DNA from: Alitta virens
Taxonomy: Eukaryota; Annelida; Polychaeta; Phyllodocida; Nereididae
Reading direction: 5' to 3'
Length of the DNA: 64,000 bases
Assembly: GCA_932294295.1 (NCBI GenBank)
Contig: OW028576.1
Location: 49,370,199-49,434,198, forward strand
The notes under the pieces are model-generated. The model was not told the DNA's origin. It did not search any database and saw only the letters and a program-made list of their open reading frames with translations. Within the stretch, counting starts at the first letter, position 1; each line of letters begins with the position of its first letter. Below, piece by piece: positions 46,146-59,165 of this stretch. Position numbers and translations under genes: made by a program.

Positions 46146-46375
46146 TGTACCATGGCCAAGTGAGTAAGGTGTTGGCCTCAGGATCAAGAGGTCCTGAGTT
46201 CGATTCTCCTACCAGCCATAAGTGAGCCCCCATTAAATACATCACAGTTCCACACAAATTAAGTCTAGACCTACAAGGATACGAGTAAAAGACCCCACCC
46301 ATGGGGTAAATGTCTAACACGGTGTTGCCTACGAGCATCCTTGTCATCTCATCATTACTGAATCTGGTAGCTGGT
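46146..46375 (+). mobile_element. tRNA-derived SINE, near-complete
   Basis: The head has a pol III A-box (TGGCCAAGTGAGTAAGG) and B-box (AGTTCGATTCTC) about 35 bp apart. The body has GAGTAAAAGACCCCACCCAT, GGGGTAAATGTCTAACACGG and then GTCATCTCATCATTACTGAAT. Body and 3' end are shared with fragments at 9320, 15297, 35670, 42198, 49262, 55525 and 62050. Confidence 0.75.
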
Positions 46376-47230
46376 CATCTAAGCTAAGGCAACGATAAGA
46401 GATTAGCAAAACAGCCTCGGAATTAGACTGCCCGCCCACTCACTGGTTTTCTCTTCAATTAGCTGACAAATAAGGACGATGCCATCATTTACTCATAATT
46501 CGCCAGAATTTGGCAAAGTGCTACAAGACGCTAAAAGCAAAGCCATGAAGGAGGTCACGTCCTCAATGCATTGACCTAATTAAGAGCGTTTCCAACCAAT
46601 CACCACATTCCTCTCATTCTAATTGGGTCACTTTCCATATTTGGCACAAGACGGACATTATCCCTTATTAGCCCTTACAAAATAAACAATAACAAAGCAA
46701 TTCATCACTATCTACTTTCGTTTCCACACAATTTCCAATTCCATGTCAAATTCAGTTTTCCCTCCTAATTTTTTCTTAAATATTTTTTTTCAAACAAACC
46801 CATGTGCCATTTCTAACCAAGGATCCGATTAAGCAGAGATAATCATCAAGAAAACATGGAGAGTGAAATAAAAAAAAGAAATCATTTCAATCTCATTTAA
46901 AACTGCATCGCCTGACAGCTGAGTCTGTCCGTCTGCCCAGCTGTCTATCTATCATCTTGGTTCACCCGTAGATAGTACAGCAAGTGCATTTACAACAGGA
47001 AACCTCCAATGGCACAATTCATCAGTATGTCTGTAAAGGATGAGATGATGAGCACATCCCATGTGATGAGTAAAAAGCTTTATAGTTTATTTTATTGTTG
47101 ACAATCATCACCGACCTTTTTTCAACTTCTATCTTATTTTATGATGGGACAGGGACTGAGATGGGCCCACGCAACCACTGGACCCACCTAACCACTGTTT
47201 TCCTTATGAAACTCACTCGGGGCACCGGGA

Positions 47231-47328
47231 GTTGCATACTGGGAGTGGCATACTGGGAGTTGCATACTGGGAGTGGCATACTGGGAGTGGCATACTGGGA
47301 GTTGCATACTGGGAGTGGCATATGGTTG
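47231..47328. repeat. 14-bp repeat G(T/G)TGGCATACTGGGA
   Basis: Seven copies alternating GTTGCATACTGGGA and GTGGCATACTGGGA. Confidence 0.93.
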
Positions 47329-49261
47329 CATAATTAAGAGCCCCTCGTGGCATGACCCGTGCACTGATCTGCCTTCAAATTCCACCCACAAAAAGACAGA
47401 AAAGGAAAAGCTTTCAATGAGCATGAAAAAAATGGCGCAAAAAACGTGTCCCAAGCAACAGAGGGTTTCTTCAAATGCACTTAATCCATTTCTTTAATCT
47501 TGCTTCGCCCCCTCTTTAAAGATCATTTTCTCAGTTTTTTCATGGCTTTCATTTTCACTCCACAAATGTTAAAATAACAAGTGCATCTCGAATCTATTCT
47601 CATGTTAAACTATATTCATTTTAATGCCCACCATTTTTACGTTGACATTTTGCCTGAGGTTTATTTCCTTAATTTTGTCAGTTGCTATAAAGTTTCATTT
47701 ATTTTCATTTCAAAACCAAAATAACACTTCGCATTTCAACGTTTATTTTAACCTAACCCTAACGTGTCGATGATATTGACCAAATTAAGTTTGCAAAATT
47801 CTTAGTCTGGAAACATAAACATTCCCAATAGCTGCTTATCAACAGGTAAAACTCGAGTCTAACCGTCTATTCTTTTCTGGGTCTTTCCTGGCTGGCTGAC
47901 CTCTCTTTTTCCCTTGAGAAAACAAACCCAGCACAAACACAGGGATCAATTAATTCATGACACCCAGGGGAAGGTGAGAGGCAGGTCGAGGAAAGTGAGA
48001 GATGTCCCATGGAAAGTGAGGGCCAGTGAGGGTCAGTGAAGGTCAGTGAGAGAGCAAAGTGAAAAGAAAAGGAACATGAAAGACAAGACGCCATCTTGGC
48101 CACGTGCTGGCCACCTGGTGGCTGTTGCTCCAACTAACAATTAACACTCGCGGGTGGATGACGTCAGATGACGACTGTGTAACCTTACATAATATTACGA
48201 CACTAGCCTGTGAACAAATGATGATATAGCATGCTATGAGGTTAAATCATTTGAATATTTTGAACCTATCATAGCAAGTTCAGCTTGAATGAAGACGTTC
48301 ATCAGAACAGCCTCCCACTCATTCCTGGCCATTTCAAATTGTTTGTTCTCTTTTTTTTATTTTCTTCATTAATTGAAAGATTAACCCCCCGTTAATTACC
48401 CCACCCACCCAGCCATCCAACGGGGGCATAACAGGCTTACGTGGGCGTCAGAGGGTGTAAGGGGGCGTTATGCAAATGAGGGGGTGCAGGTACAGCGTCT
48501 TATTGACCCCTTTTTACGTCATTCTCTTTCTTTTTTTATTCTGTCTTGCGTGATTTCTTTCCCTTCCTGTCAATGTCTGCAGACGTTTCCCCAAGGACTC
48601 CCCAGAGGGCGTCTTCAATCTGGGTCAATGAGGTCATCCGGGGTCATCCCAAGGTCACCCAGAGATGTCAGAGGTCAGGGGCAGGTGTGGATCTCATCTC
48701 AGTGGGGAGTGTGTTCTACCTCTAACAGCTCAGCTTCAGTGAAGATGTCTACCGTCTTCGATTATTATTTCATAGACAATGCATTTGACTTGGTCATTTA
48801 TTTCCAGAGCACTTTCTTGATATGTCAAGTCCCCCCCCCCATCCCAACCCTTGCTAAGGGCCTTACACCAGGTGACCCTGCCCACTTCCTTATAAGGAGA
48901 AGGGTTCCGTCTGACAGTTGCCTTAAGCGAGTTACGGGGGTGGGGGAGGGGGGAGGGTGTGTAAGAGTCTTCCCTCCACCCCCACATCCCTCAACCTGTA
49001 ACCCCCGTCTTGTTCTATTTAACCCCTCTTGCGTAATAAATTGTATTAATCGTAAAAAGAGTAACCTCAACCCTCCCCCCTCCACCTGCGCCCCCCATAC
49101 CCTCTGGACAGACACCCCCGCAGTCCCCGGTCCACCAGTCCAATCTCTCGCCCCCAAACAGATAGAGATGAATCAAGTGTTGAGATTTGAACTGTGTTGA
49201 ACTCACCAGGCAACCCAGTGGTCAAGGGTCAAAGCACTGGTCACTTCTATTGCTGGTCAGC

Positions 49262-49400
49262 ATGACACGTTACTTGGCGGTGCCTTATGCTTGGTGTCTA
49301 TGTTGGGGGCGAGTACAAGACCCCACCCATGGGGTACATGTATGAGACTAAAGGGAATACAATCTGTAGCAACGCATTGTTACATCAGCCCTTTTATCTT
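49262..49400 (+). mobile_element. SINE body copy
   Basis: It contains TTGGTGTCTATGTTGGGGGC, GAGTACAAGACCCCACCCAT and GGGGTACATGTATGAGAC, aligned with the 46146 and 55525 copies. The head is not clear. Confidence 0.55.
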
Positions 49401-50008
49401 ATGTTTTACAGACGATAAACTATGGTATCCTCAGAATATGAATAATAGCTAATATGGATAATTTTGTTCGAGTTAGGAGCTATTGAAGTGAACAGCCCGA
49501 GGCGGCCATGTTGGTTGTGGTCAGGCCATATGGCGAGGGATCATCTTGTCTCTAAACCCGAAGATTTCTCTTTTGAAAACTTCTCCTTAAAGACTCAACT
49601 TCCAGAAGACCAGAAAAGCTGCAAGAGAAAAGCTGTTGTCAAGATGGTCACCAGAGGGCGCCACTGCTTAGAGGGGTAATTAAGAAGGCCCCCGGCAGGT
49701 GTGGGGTCTTTGAAGTGGGGTAACATCGCGGGGTGTTGTGCAATTGGGCAATCCTAGCCCTGTGATTAGCCAGACACCTTTCTGTGCTAAGACAGCATCC
49801 CATATTTGGTGTTAAAGTACCCTGAGGGGGGGGGGCGGGTGCAAGGAAAGGGGTTTATGTAATAACCTCCCCCCGTCATAATCAACAAGTGGGGCACACT
49901 CAGTGGAGAGATGGTCTCGTCAGACAGGGACCTTATTAATCTGCACAAATAATGGCGAGATGTACCTTTAGGTGCCAATGCCTATGTACCAGCAGTTACA
50001 AACGGATC

Positions 50009-50063
50009 AAGTGGGCAAATGCATGTAAGTGGGCAAATGCATGTAAGTGGGCAAATGCATGTA
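50009..50063. repeat. 18-bp repeat GTGGGCAAATGCATGTAA, 3 copies
   Basis: Three consecutive copies, the last ending TAGA. Confidence 0.92.
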
Positions 50064-50879
50064 GACAATCTGTTGCATGATAGGCACCATGTTCAGCAAT
50101 ATTCCACCCTCCTCATTCTTTTATTTCTTTTCTTTCTTTCTTTCAGGCTGCCTTGTTGACCCAAGGGCTTATAACCCACCCGACTATTTCCACATCCATT
50201 TCTTCTCCTATTTTTCTTAACCCCAAACGGTTGCCTTGACAACAACAAGCCCAGTAAACAAACACTTCTTCTATTTCCTATTACATCTCACCCTGACCTT
50301 TGACCTCGGGGGGTTCATTTACGCAACAATCTTTTCATTTTGCCCCTTTCCCCCAACTTCCTTCTCAGCTATCAACACACCCGTCTAAGACCTTAGGTCT
50401 CCTAGCAACGATTGTTGGGCGGGTTTGCTGATGCCGTCTCCAATGGCAACAAACAAGCGCCATGCTTGACAACAGCCGGGGCCTGCGAATAGTTGAGATT
50501 TCGCCATTTTCTCACTTCGGTTAGTTTCTTTCTTGTTTGTTTTTTTCCTCCGTTTCTTGTGTGCGTGAGAGCGGTGGCCATGTCTTCCCAGAATGCAATG
50601 CGCTTGAGTCACACCCCAGCGCCATTTCCGGCCAGCGGCAGGCGGAGATAATACAGCAGTGTGGTACAAGTGACATGTTGGGCAAACATCACAAGGAAAT
50701 ATGCTTCACTCGCATAACATGGCTAAATCAAAGCCTACATGATGCCAGTAACAGAGCACTTGTCACCCACAGACCCTGCTTTTACCACAACAAACGGCTA
50801 TAGTTACAATTCATCCCCACCAGAATGATGATTACACATGTACAGCTAATGCCACTGGGCACATCGGGCAATGAACAGT

Positions 50880-50930
50880 GCTGGGAGTGAGGTTTGAACC
50901 CATGCACCCACAGCCACTCTGCCACCCAGC
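50880..50930 (-). mobile_element. tRNA-like SINE head, fused to a minisatellite
   Basis: On the minus strand, GGTGGCAGAGTGGCTGTGGG gives an A-box and GGGTTCAAACCTC a B-box. The A-box side runs directly into the 20-bp array at 50921-51360, whose unit contains GGCTGGGTGGCAGGG. Confidence 0.6.
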
Positions 50931-51360
50931 CTATAACCCTGCCACCCAGCCTATAACTCTGCCACCCAGCCTATAACCCTGCCACCCAGCCTATAACCCT
51001 GCCACCCAGCCTATAACCCTGCCACCCAGCCTATGACCCTGCCACCCAGCATATAACCCTGCCATCCAGCCTATAACCCTGCCACCCAGCCTATGACCCT
51101 GCCACCCAGCCTATGACCCTGCCACCCAGCCTATGACCCTGCCACCCAGCATATAACCCTGCCACCCTGCCTATAACCCTGCCACCCAGCCTATAACCCT
51201 GCCACCCAGCCTATAACCCTGCCACCCAGCCTATAACCCTGCCACCCAGCCTATAACCCTGCCACCCAGCCTATAACCCTGCCACCCAGCCTATAACCCT
51301 GCCACCCAGCATATGACCCTGCCACCCAGCATATAACCCTGCCACCCAGCCTATAACCCT
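50921..51360. repeat. 20-bp minisatellite, 22 copies
   Basis: The unit is GCCACCCAGCCTATAACCCT in exact 20-bp register from 50921 to 51360. Variants are limited to a few substitutions (CTATGACCCT, ATATAACCCT). It abuts the tRNA-like head at 50880. Confidence 0.97.
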
Positions 51361-51427
51361 AACTAAGAGTAAACTGCAGCCAATCTTCACTTCATCCTGG
51401 AACAAGAGAGCAAGAAATAAGACTCAC

Positions 51428-51526
51428 CGCGGTGTTGACGAGGAAAGTGGAGTGGATCTCGTAAGCCCATTTGCGCATTTCTTTCGTGTTGCCGGACGGG
51501 TAGTTCTCCGTCACAAGGTAAAAGAA
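51428..51526 (-). CDS. ARHGEF11/12-like: RhoGEF exon: RGSL domain, N-terminal part
   Basis: Thirty-three codons, phase 0 at both ends: FFYLVTENYPSGNTKEMRK, then WAYEIHSTFLVNTA. It matches the LLFYL...Y......K......I...FL...APL pattern of RGSL domains that bind Galpha12/13. Acceptor TTTATTTTTGCAG, donor GCG|GTGAGT. Confidence 0.94.
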
Positions 51527-51830
51527 CTGCAAAAATAAAGAAATACATTTGAGAATTCCGGCTGGTTATATAACAGATAAAGACATTGAAATCGCCCTCA
51601 ATGATTACCCAACACATACGAATAACCAAGACATTGGAATCACCCATGATAATGACCAAATGACTTGTCATGAAGGGCATTGAAATCACTCATCAATATT
51701 AGCCACTCAATCATTGTTTAATAGGAACAACAGAGTATTCATGGCATAACTGCGCATTCGAAATAGACAAATCTTGTATTTGCAGCATTCATTCGTTTAT
51801 TCGATTATTCATTAATTTATTCATTCATTC

Positions 51831-51858
51831 ATTCAGTCAGTCAGTCAGTCAGTCAGTA
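51831..51858. repeat. (CAGT)n microsatellite
   Basis: About six copies, preceded by ATTC repeats. Confidence 0.9.
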
Positions 51859-53178
51859 GGCCTAGTTTCGTTTGCAGTCTGATACTCAAAAGTAGGTTTT
51901 TTCTTAGTGTTTTTCATGAGCACTGCTCAGACTGAAGTCTCAGAGGAGGATCCTGGAATGTCTGAACTCTCAACACTTGACCTGAACATTAATCGGGACT
52001 CAATAATGAGCCTTAAGTGCATGTTGCATAACACCTTGTAGCATTAAGGCTTGAATGAGGATCCAATGGGATCTAATTGGAGGGAGGACAATTAGCACTT
52101 GGTAAGGTCTATGGCCCTGGGGATTATGAAGAGAGCCAGTCACAGGGCTTAATATGGGATGAGCCACAAGTCACCCCAACAATAACACAACAAGACACTA
52201 CAATACAAGACAATGGCCAACAATACAAGACAATGGCCAACAATAGCCAGCATTCAGCCTCCTTCTCAATCCATTGATGCAAAATGCGAGCGGATAATCT
52301 TGCTGGCTGAGACACCTGCCGTTACCAATGGTTACCAAACAAGACGAGGGACTGAGGGGGCGATATTAGGGCACGAGTGACAGGCAGCCCTGGCCCCTGA
52401 GGTTGATTGGGGGGGGGGGGGGGGTGGAGGGGGGTTAAGGGCCGGTTACCCCTTGTATCCCACAATGCTTAGCGGCCCATTCTAAGGCCATCACGAGGCA
52501 ACCCAAAGCAGCCCAAGTTGAGAGAAGGCTTTTAATTAACCAGCTGAAATTCTGCCCCAATCCTCATGCCAATAAATAAACATAGGGGGCAGCAGCGGGC
52601 CTGGCTTAACCCCCCTGGCCTACTTCTTGTCTTACACCAGCGTCCCCTGCTCTCATTAACCCCCTAATGACCTATTTATAGATTTAAATCCTTGCAGCTT
52701 CATTTCAATTCAGTTTGAAGAGGAGAAAACAGAAAAAGCCAAGAGATTAGGATCTGTAAAGAGAAAGGTAAATATGGCGGCCAGGGGGGAGGCTTCTAGA
52801 ATGGAAATATAATTGCGCACGCATTACATAAGAGCACATAAGGTGCAAAGGGTCATCCGTCAGCCTTAAGTTACAACAAGAGAGAATTACACGAGTTCAT
52901 CTCATCTCCAAATGCCACAGATCCCACAATGCATCATACTTAGTCCCCATGGAGTCTGTGAGAAAAACCAACAAATGTTCTGAGAGGGGGTCATGTTGAC
53001 ATACCTCTTTATAAAGACCACCTCATGATTAAGACCACTGCGCTATGTCTGAGACACCTCCCATTAAGACCGCTATAAGGCAGCAAGCGTTCTTGTCAAG
53101 TGACGGTGGCCGTTGCGGTGGGATTAGCGCATTACTAGGTTACCGCATGCTGTCCTAATTGCTACTAATGCTATAAAT

Positions 53179-53344
53179 GAAGTCACAAGTCAAGAGAATG
53201 AAGTCACAAGTCAAGAGAGTGAAGTCACAAGTCAAGAGAGTGAAGTCACAAGTCAAGAGAGTGAAGTCACAAGTCAGAGAGTGAAGTCACAAGTCAAGAG
53301 AGTGAAGTCACAAGTCAAGAGAGTGAAGTCACAAGTCAAGAGAA
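53179..53344. repeat. 21-bp repeat GAAGTCACAAGTCAAGAGAGT, 8 copies
   Basis: Eight copies; one lacks two bases and two end in AAT. Confidence 0.94.
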
Positions 53345-53389
53345 TGAAGTCATTAGGACAAGTGTAAACTCCAAGGACAACACTGCCCA

Positions 53390-53478
53390 ACTGACTGACT
53401 GCTGCCCGACTGACTGACTGCTGCCCGACTGACTGACTGTTGCCCGACTGACTGCTGCCCGTCTGACTGCCTGACTGA
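53390..53478. repeat. CTGACTGACTGCTGCCCGA repeat
   Basis: Four or five copies of about 20-24 bp with variable numbers of CTGA. Confidence 0.88.
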
Positions 53479-54554
53479 CTATCAGAGCATCAGACGACCA
53501 TATCATATTCATATAATACAGTGTTATTGCAATTAAAAGCCAATTCTATTGACTGGTAGCAAATTAGGAGAGCGTGTAGCGGCTAATTGCTGACAGAGTG
53601 CCAATCACTGACAACAGACAGACAGGCAGACAGACAGAGGGCAAGCGGGTTGGGCCACATAGGCTCATAATAGAGACAACAAAAGCCAGGAAAGGATAGA
53701 AAAGGGATAGGGAGAGGATAGGAAGTGGCGGGACCAGCTATAGGGCAGCTATTGTGCATTATGACAGCAGTGTTAAGAAGGAATGGTCCAGGACAATCAC
53801 CCTCATCAATTACCCTCTGCTGGGAGGAGGGTAACGTGTCACCCTGGGGTGGGTCTCTTGTCACTTTTGGGAAGAGTTACCCTTCATCCAAGTCAAGAGT
53901 TTAACTCATTTCAATTCCATTCACTCCAATTCACTCCAATTCAAGTCAATTGCAACTGACTCGTGTTTGCCAACCACAAAAGATTGTTTAAACTTGTCTT
54001 CCTATCTGCCAATGCCTTCCTAACCCTAACCCTGTCATAACAACAGCCACACTCGTCCCACCGCTGGTCCCAGTATTGTGCTGAAGTTTTCCAAATCAAC
54101 CAAAGCCTGGTTGTCCACTGGGAGGACGCAATGCAATGAAACACAGCCATCCCATAATATTATAACTGATGCCATCCCATAATATTCTAACAGATGCTTA
54201 TGAACACAGAAGTCTTGGCAAATGACCCTTAAGAGAACTATACAATGAGACTACATTCTTAAGCACTGAACTTTCAAATTAATGAATCGTAAATATCCAT
54301 ACCAAACCAGTAAGGCCACATGTCCCACAACTTGTTATATCCTCTATTTATAATTTTTGACTGGGGGGGGGGGGGGGTATCCAAGGAGCAGGTGCAACAG
54401 AACTAAAGGGGGGTGGGGCAGAAGAGAACCCCCCCCCCCCCCCTCAACATAACAGTCCTTTAACCAGTCATGTGATCACGAATTAACCCCCATCTCCCCA
54501 AACTGAACCCCTTATAACCACAAGACAAAAGGCCCACATCTTGATTATGTTAAC

Positions 54555-54640
54555 ATCTATCTATATGTCTATCTATCTATCTATCTATCTATCTATCGGT
54601 CTGTCTGTCTGTCTGTCTGTCTATCTGTTTATCTGACTAT
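54555..54640. repeat. TATC/TGTC microsatellite
   Basis: CTAT repeats pass into CTGT repeats. Confidence 0.94.
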
Positions 54641-54764
54641 CGGTTCTTAGCTTTACGTCCTGTATTTCTGCACCTGATGGGCTAATTAGGACAGGCAGGG
54701 ACCATGGCAATGAGATGATGAAGGATGAAACAGCCATCCAACTTACAACTTAGGCTGGAACAGG

Positions 54765-54830
54765 AATTGAACAGGTGAGCCAGTGGTTGGAAGCCCAGTG
54801 AGCTACCACTGAGCGAGGCCCCCACCCCTG
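54765..54830 (-). mobile_element. tRNA-like SINE head
   Basis: On the minus strand, CTCGCTCAGTGGTAGCTCAC is an A-box region and TGTTCAATTCCTG a B-box, with tRNA spacing. Confidence 0.6.
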
Positions 54831-55524
54831 ATGCAGGACAGATCTTTCTTGCTAACACTAAGCCCAATTTAATTATGATGCAACTCAACACCAGGGGTCA
54901 TTTGCCACTCAACAGGAAACTGGGGTTTTAAGGGATAACCCACGGGTCACAAGGGGCCACCAGAGGGCACCAGTCAGGCATCAGGTGACCCCCCAAAGTC
55001 CTTCCTGAGACAAATTCCTCATTTACAATTGTGTAATCCCTTGCAAACGCCCGGCAAACATTCAGCAAACATTGGGCAAGCCAAGAAAAATGCGGCACAG
55101 GGCGATTACATAATCAGTGCACAGTGTAACCCAACATTGGGGGAACCTGTTGCAACCCTCTACCCCAAACCCCTGCCTGATAAACAGACTGCAAATGCTC
55201 GGCCCTTAATCGAATGCAACTGAAAGGCAATTAACCCAGGGCCAAGGGATTAATTGGGAATTCATTGCAAAATGCTAATAATAGGAAGAAAAACTAACAA
55301 CAGGAAAAAGCAACCTAACATAAGGCTTGGATGTCATGCTAATGGGAGATTTCAATGTCACCGGGTTCAGAAAATAACAACTAAGCGAATCAGGTCATTC
55401 TCCTGACTGACACTTACACTGTCATTTACACTGGCATATATTATGAGTAGAGTGTTGCTCCGTCCCAAAATAGGGCACTTTATAAAGATGTGATCTACCA
55501 GAGACGTGTCATAAGCAGTACGTT

Positions 55525-55650
55525 GTGCCTTGCATTAGGTGTCTATGGTGGGGCAAGCAAAAGTCCCCACCCATGGGGTAAATGTGTAACACGGTGTGGA
55601 ATCCCAAGCCATATTACTTCATCATAACGTCTGCCTTTGGCAGCTGCTCA
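55525..55650 (+). mobile_element. SINE body and tail
   Basis: It contains AGGTGTCTATGGTGGGGCAA, AAGTCCCCACCCATGGGGTA, AATGTGTAACACGGTGTGG and the terminal CGTCTGCCTTTGGCAGCTG. It is the best-preserved 3' half of the family and shows the terminal hairpin intact. Confidence 0.65.
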
Positions 55651-56154
55651 TATAAACATAACCCTCAGCATTAAGCAATCCATCAGTTCTGCTGACTGAC
55701 ACCTAATTATCACAGCTTGACCCAAGGAAGGCGTTGCACAAGGGGCTTCGGTTGAGCCACATTTCTCTCGTTAGATATTTGCACAAAAACAATGGGACAA
55801 GAGAGACGGTCATTAGCACCCCATGGTCAAGCCATTGGTCAAGCCACTGGTCAAGGCAGTGGTCAATCTGCTGTGGTCAGTCAGGTCGCTTGACCATCTG
55901 ACAAGGGGCACGGGGGGCGTCTGGTGCCACGTTCCCCTCATAATCAATTGAGAGTGACCAACGGTCAAGCCAGATGACCGTAGCATGGTCATTGTGAGGG
56001 GTGTGAGCACTGGCCATCAGCCCTGCCCCTTGCACCCCTTTGCCCCCTAGCACCCCATGACTTTTTCCCCGTGACTGCAGAGGGTGATATGCATGGGCCA
56101 TTCCACTCGTTCACCCTGCAATGACCCAACACCATCCGGGCAGTTGACTGACCA

Positions 56155-56350
56155 TTGAAGAGCACTGACTCTGTCCACTGATTCTATCCACTGACTCTAT
56201 CCACTGACTTTGTCCACTGACTCTATCCACTGACTCTATCCACTGACTTTGTCCACTGATTCTATCCACTGACTCTATCCACTGACTTTGTCCACTGATT
56301 CTATCCACTGACTCTATCCACTGACTTCCACTGACCCTGTCCACTGACTC
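56155..56350. repeat. 13-bp repeat CCACTGACTCTAT
   Basis: About 14 copies with TTTGT and TTCTAT variants making a 39-bp higher-order period. Confidence 0.93.
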
Positions 56351-57719
56351 TGTCCATACTTCGCCCTGACTTGTTAACTATGTCTCACTCCACTGATTGC
56401 TAAGGAACCACATCTCTATCTATTAGTATGCATTTCTTTATTTTCGTTATGTGTCATGACTCCAATATCTCGCCGTTTTCTTTTCTCTCTTTCATTGCAC
56501 ACCAAAAACACGAGCAGGTGGTTCATCGAGTCTTGTGCATTTGACGAGCATTTGATGAGAGCATTCTAATGGGCGACGCGAATGCCCACTGACTCCTAAT
56601 AGGGCAGAGATCACATTTAAGAGGAATGCATGGACGCCCTTTGTTCTAATGCAAGGATAGAAGAATAGAAGGATAGAATGCAAAAAGAAGGACAGACTGT
56701 GTCTTTTGACACTATCAACATGAACCTCACAAATTGTGTTTCGAGTCCAAACTGAGAGGTGCCCTGCATCAGACACTCTTGTTTGGTCAATAAATTGGCC
56801 CCATCTGATGCCTTTTCACAGTCAATGCTCAGTCAATGCACAGCCAGTGAGCAATGGGGAGGCAGAAGTTGACAACATATTGCCCCCACCCCCCAACAAC
56901 ACCCTCCAAACACCCCCAGCGCCCCCTTGGGGCATCCCAATTGCCCTCAATGGGGTGCGGGCAAACACTGCACCCCCTTGCTCCACACACACAGTTGCTC
57001 AACATGTGGCTACCACCCGACAGTTGCATACAAAGTGGAAAGTGTCATTACATCTATCCCTTAGCAATCTATCCCTTAGCAATCTATCCTTAGCAATCGA
57101 TGGCAGTATCACTCAAGCTGAGACTTGACGTCCTGAGGGCACAAGTCGCTAAATCGGATGCTTTTCGTGCACAGGATCCAAGGAAATTGTTCAGCAACGC
57201 CGATGAGCCAACCCTGCCATGTTTCCATCACAATCTCTGCTAGTATCAACCATGACATGGCCATGCAAGATTGTGTTCTCGTTCAAGTGTCAGCTAATAG
57301 GTATGAAGATGACTTTGCAATGTCTAACACTGCATCAGATACTTTAATGGGGCCAACAAGAAACACTTTCACATCAGCAACAACACTCTCAAACGCCTCA
57401 CGAAAATTCATGGGCTAGTGGGTGAAAGATTAACAGAGTGATTGGATCAAGTCGAGAGCTCTACCAAGACCAACAAACAGACAGGAAGCAGACAGTCAAT
57501 GAATGGCTCAATGAATAGAAGGATACTGCAAGACAAACATTGACAGATCGGTCGATTGCTGGCTCCATTGATTGCTGGCTCCGAGTGGCTCGATTGATCA
57601 CTGACACACGAAGCGGCTCATAGGGCAAGCTCATAGGACAGGCTGATGGGGCAGGCTCATAGGACAGGCTGACGGGGGAATCTGTATTCATTGGGTGACC
57701 GGTCTTCCCTTTGACACTC

Positions 57720-57795
57720 TATCAGCCCCCACTCTACACACAGGGAGCACAGGATGAGCACACAGGGAGCACACAGGGAGTGCAGAGGGAGCAGA
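57720..57795. repeat. GGGAGCACA-type short repeat
   Basis: Irregular copies of CACAGGGAGCACAGG. Confidence 0.6.
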
Positions 57796-58709
57796 GGGTC
57801 AAATGCTTGCCCTGTACCAACAACCCTCACACACAACGGAGTCAAAGGCTTCCTCTAGGTCAACTAACTCTGCCCACTGTCTCTTTCAGCCATGTCCTTT
57901 CAACGGATAAGACAGGATCATCAATTCAAGATTAACTCCTGACACTTCAATGGGTCTTATGTTGCATTCTGTAAACTCCAAATAAATATCTCTTCCACCC
58001 TCCTTTGAGGATGCATTTGCCAAACGGAATAAACGGCTTATGGAGCAAACTTCAAATGAAGAGCTTTAAGCAAAGGAAGAGAATAAACAGTTTATTTGAC
58101 TGGAAAACTGAAAAAGGCAAAGAATAAAGAGTATTAAAAGAATCAATGTTGAACTAGGTGCCCAATAGAAGGATTTGTCAGTTGCAAATGAAACAGTTGT
58201 GCAAATAAATGCTCATCCAGCCATCGAACAGCCGAATCAAATCTCTGCCTCAGGATTCAATTCAATGAAATGCACTCATCAATTGGTATACCAAGGTCCA
58301 ACATGACAGCTGTATGATTACCGTACAACATACAGTACTTAGAATGACTATCAGGTCAATACTTCCACACAATACACAGAAGAGATATACAGAAGAGATA
58401 TCCCATTTTTGCGCAGTAATGAAATCACAAAGTGTCCGAGAATGAAAGATCTTCAAAAGGGAAAAAGTTGAAAGGAGGACGTGCCTGGACAGTGGTCAAG
58501 TTGCAGTGGTCAAGCACCAAAGAGAGTCAGTGGTCAATCATAGTGACCAAAGGGAGATATCAGAGATATCGGGTGGGAAGTGGACAGGTGATTGCCTTAT
58601 GGGTAGAGAGGGGGAGGGGGCAAAATGGTCAAGGCAACTGGGCACTGGGCAGTCCAGGTGGTGCAAATACACCCCACTGGCTACATGCACCATTATTATC
58701 CAAGCTACC

Positions 58710-58825
58710 TCTCTGGTTGTTCTTCTGGTTGTTCATCTGGTTGTTCTTCTGGTTGTTCTTCTGGTTGTTCATCTGGTTGTTCTTCTGGTTGTTCTTCTGT
58801 TTGCTCTTCTGGTTGTTTAACCTCA
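58710..58825. repeat. 12-bp repeat GGTTGTTCTTCT
   Basis: About nine copies, some with CATCT. Open plus frames here are artefacts of the 12-bp period. Confidence 0.93.
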
Positions 58826-59099
58826 GGCTGTCGTTCTAGTTGGTGATCTCAACGCCATTCTGTCTGATCATTCTTCCTAGTTCACCAACCTCCCAGCATA
58901 GGACAGGCCACATATTGCCCCCTGTTTGATGCCAATGGAGTGGGCGGATGCTACAATATCCCCACATCTTTTTTCTTCCTTTTTTTCTTTCTTTTTGTGG
59001 ACTGGGGTGAATATTCTTGTAGGTGGGGGGAGGGGGAGGGGCAGGAGTAGAGAATAGAAAGAAGAGAAGAGAGGAGAGGGGAGGGGCCCAGGTTGATGA

Positions 59100-59165
59100 A
59101 TGTGTTGTTGGGGGCTGTTGTTGAATGCTGTTGAATGCTGTTGAATGCTGTTGGAGGTTGTTGGG
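59100..59165. repeat. 11-bp repeat TGTTGAATGCT
   Basis: Four to five copies flanked by TTGTTGG sequence. Confidence 0.85.

Larger units (their letters stand above)
45268..51427. other. Large intron with a complete SINE and several tandem arrays
   Basis: No exon was recognised. A 238-residue plus frame at 48484-49200 is low-complexity, has no splice support, and is treated as spurious. A LYADDLTQIQ-coding string lies at 45633-45670. Confidence 0.6.

Noticed and set aside
48484..49200. 238-residue plus-strand open frame
   Set aside because: Composition is proline/serine-rich and irregular, it runs through a C10 tract, and it has no splice signals or recognisable domain.
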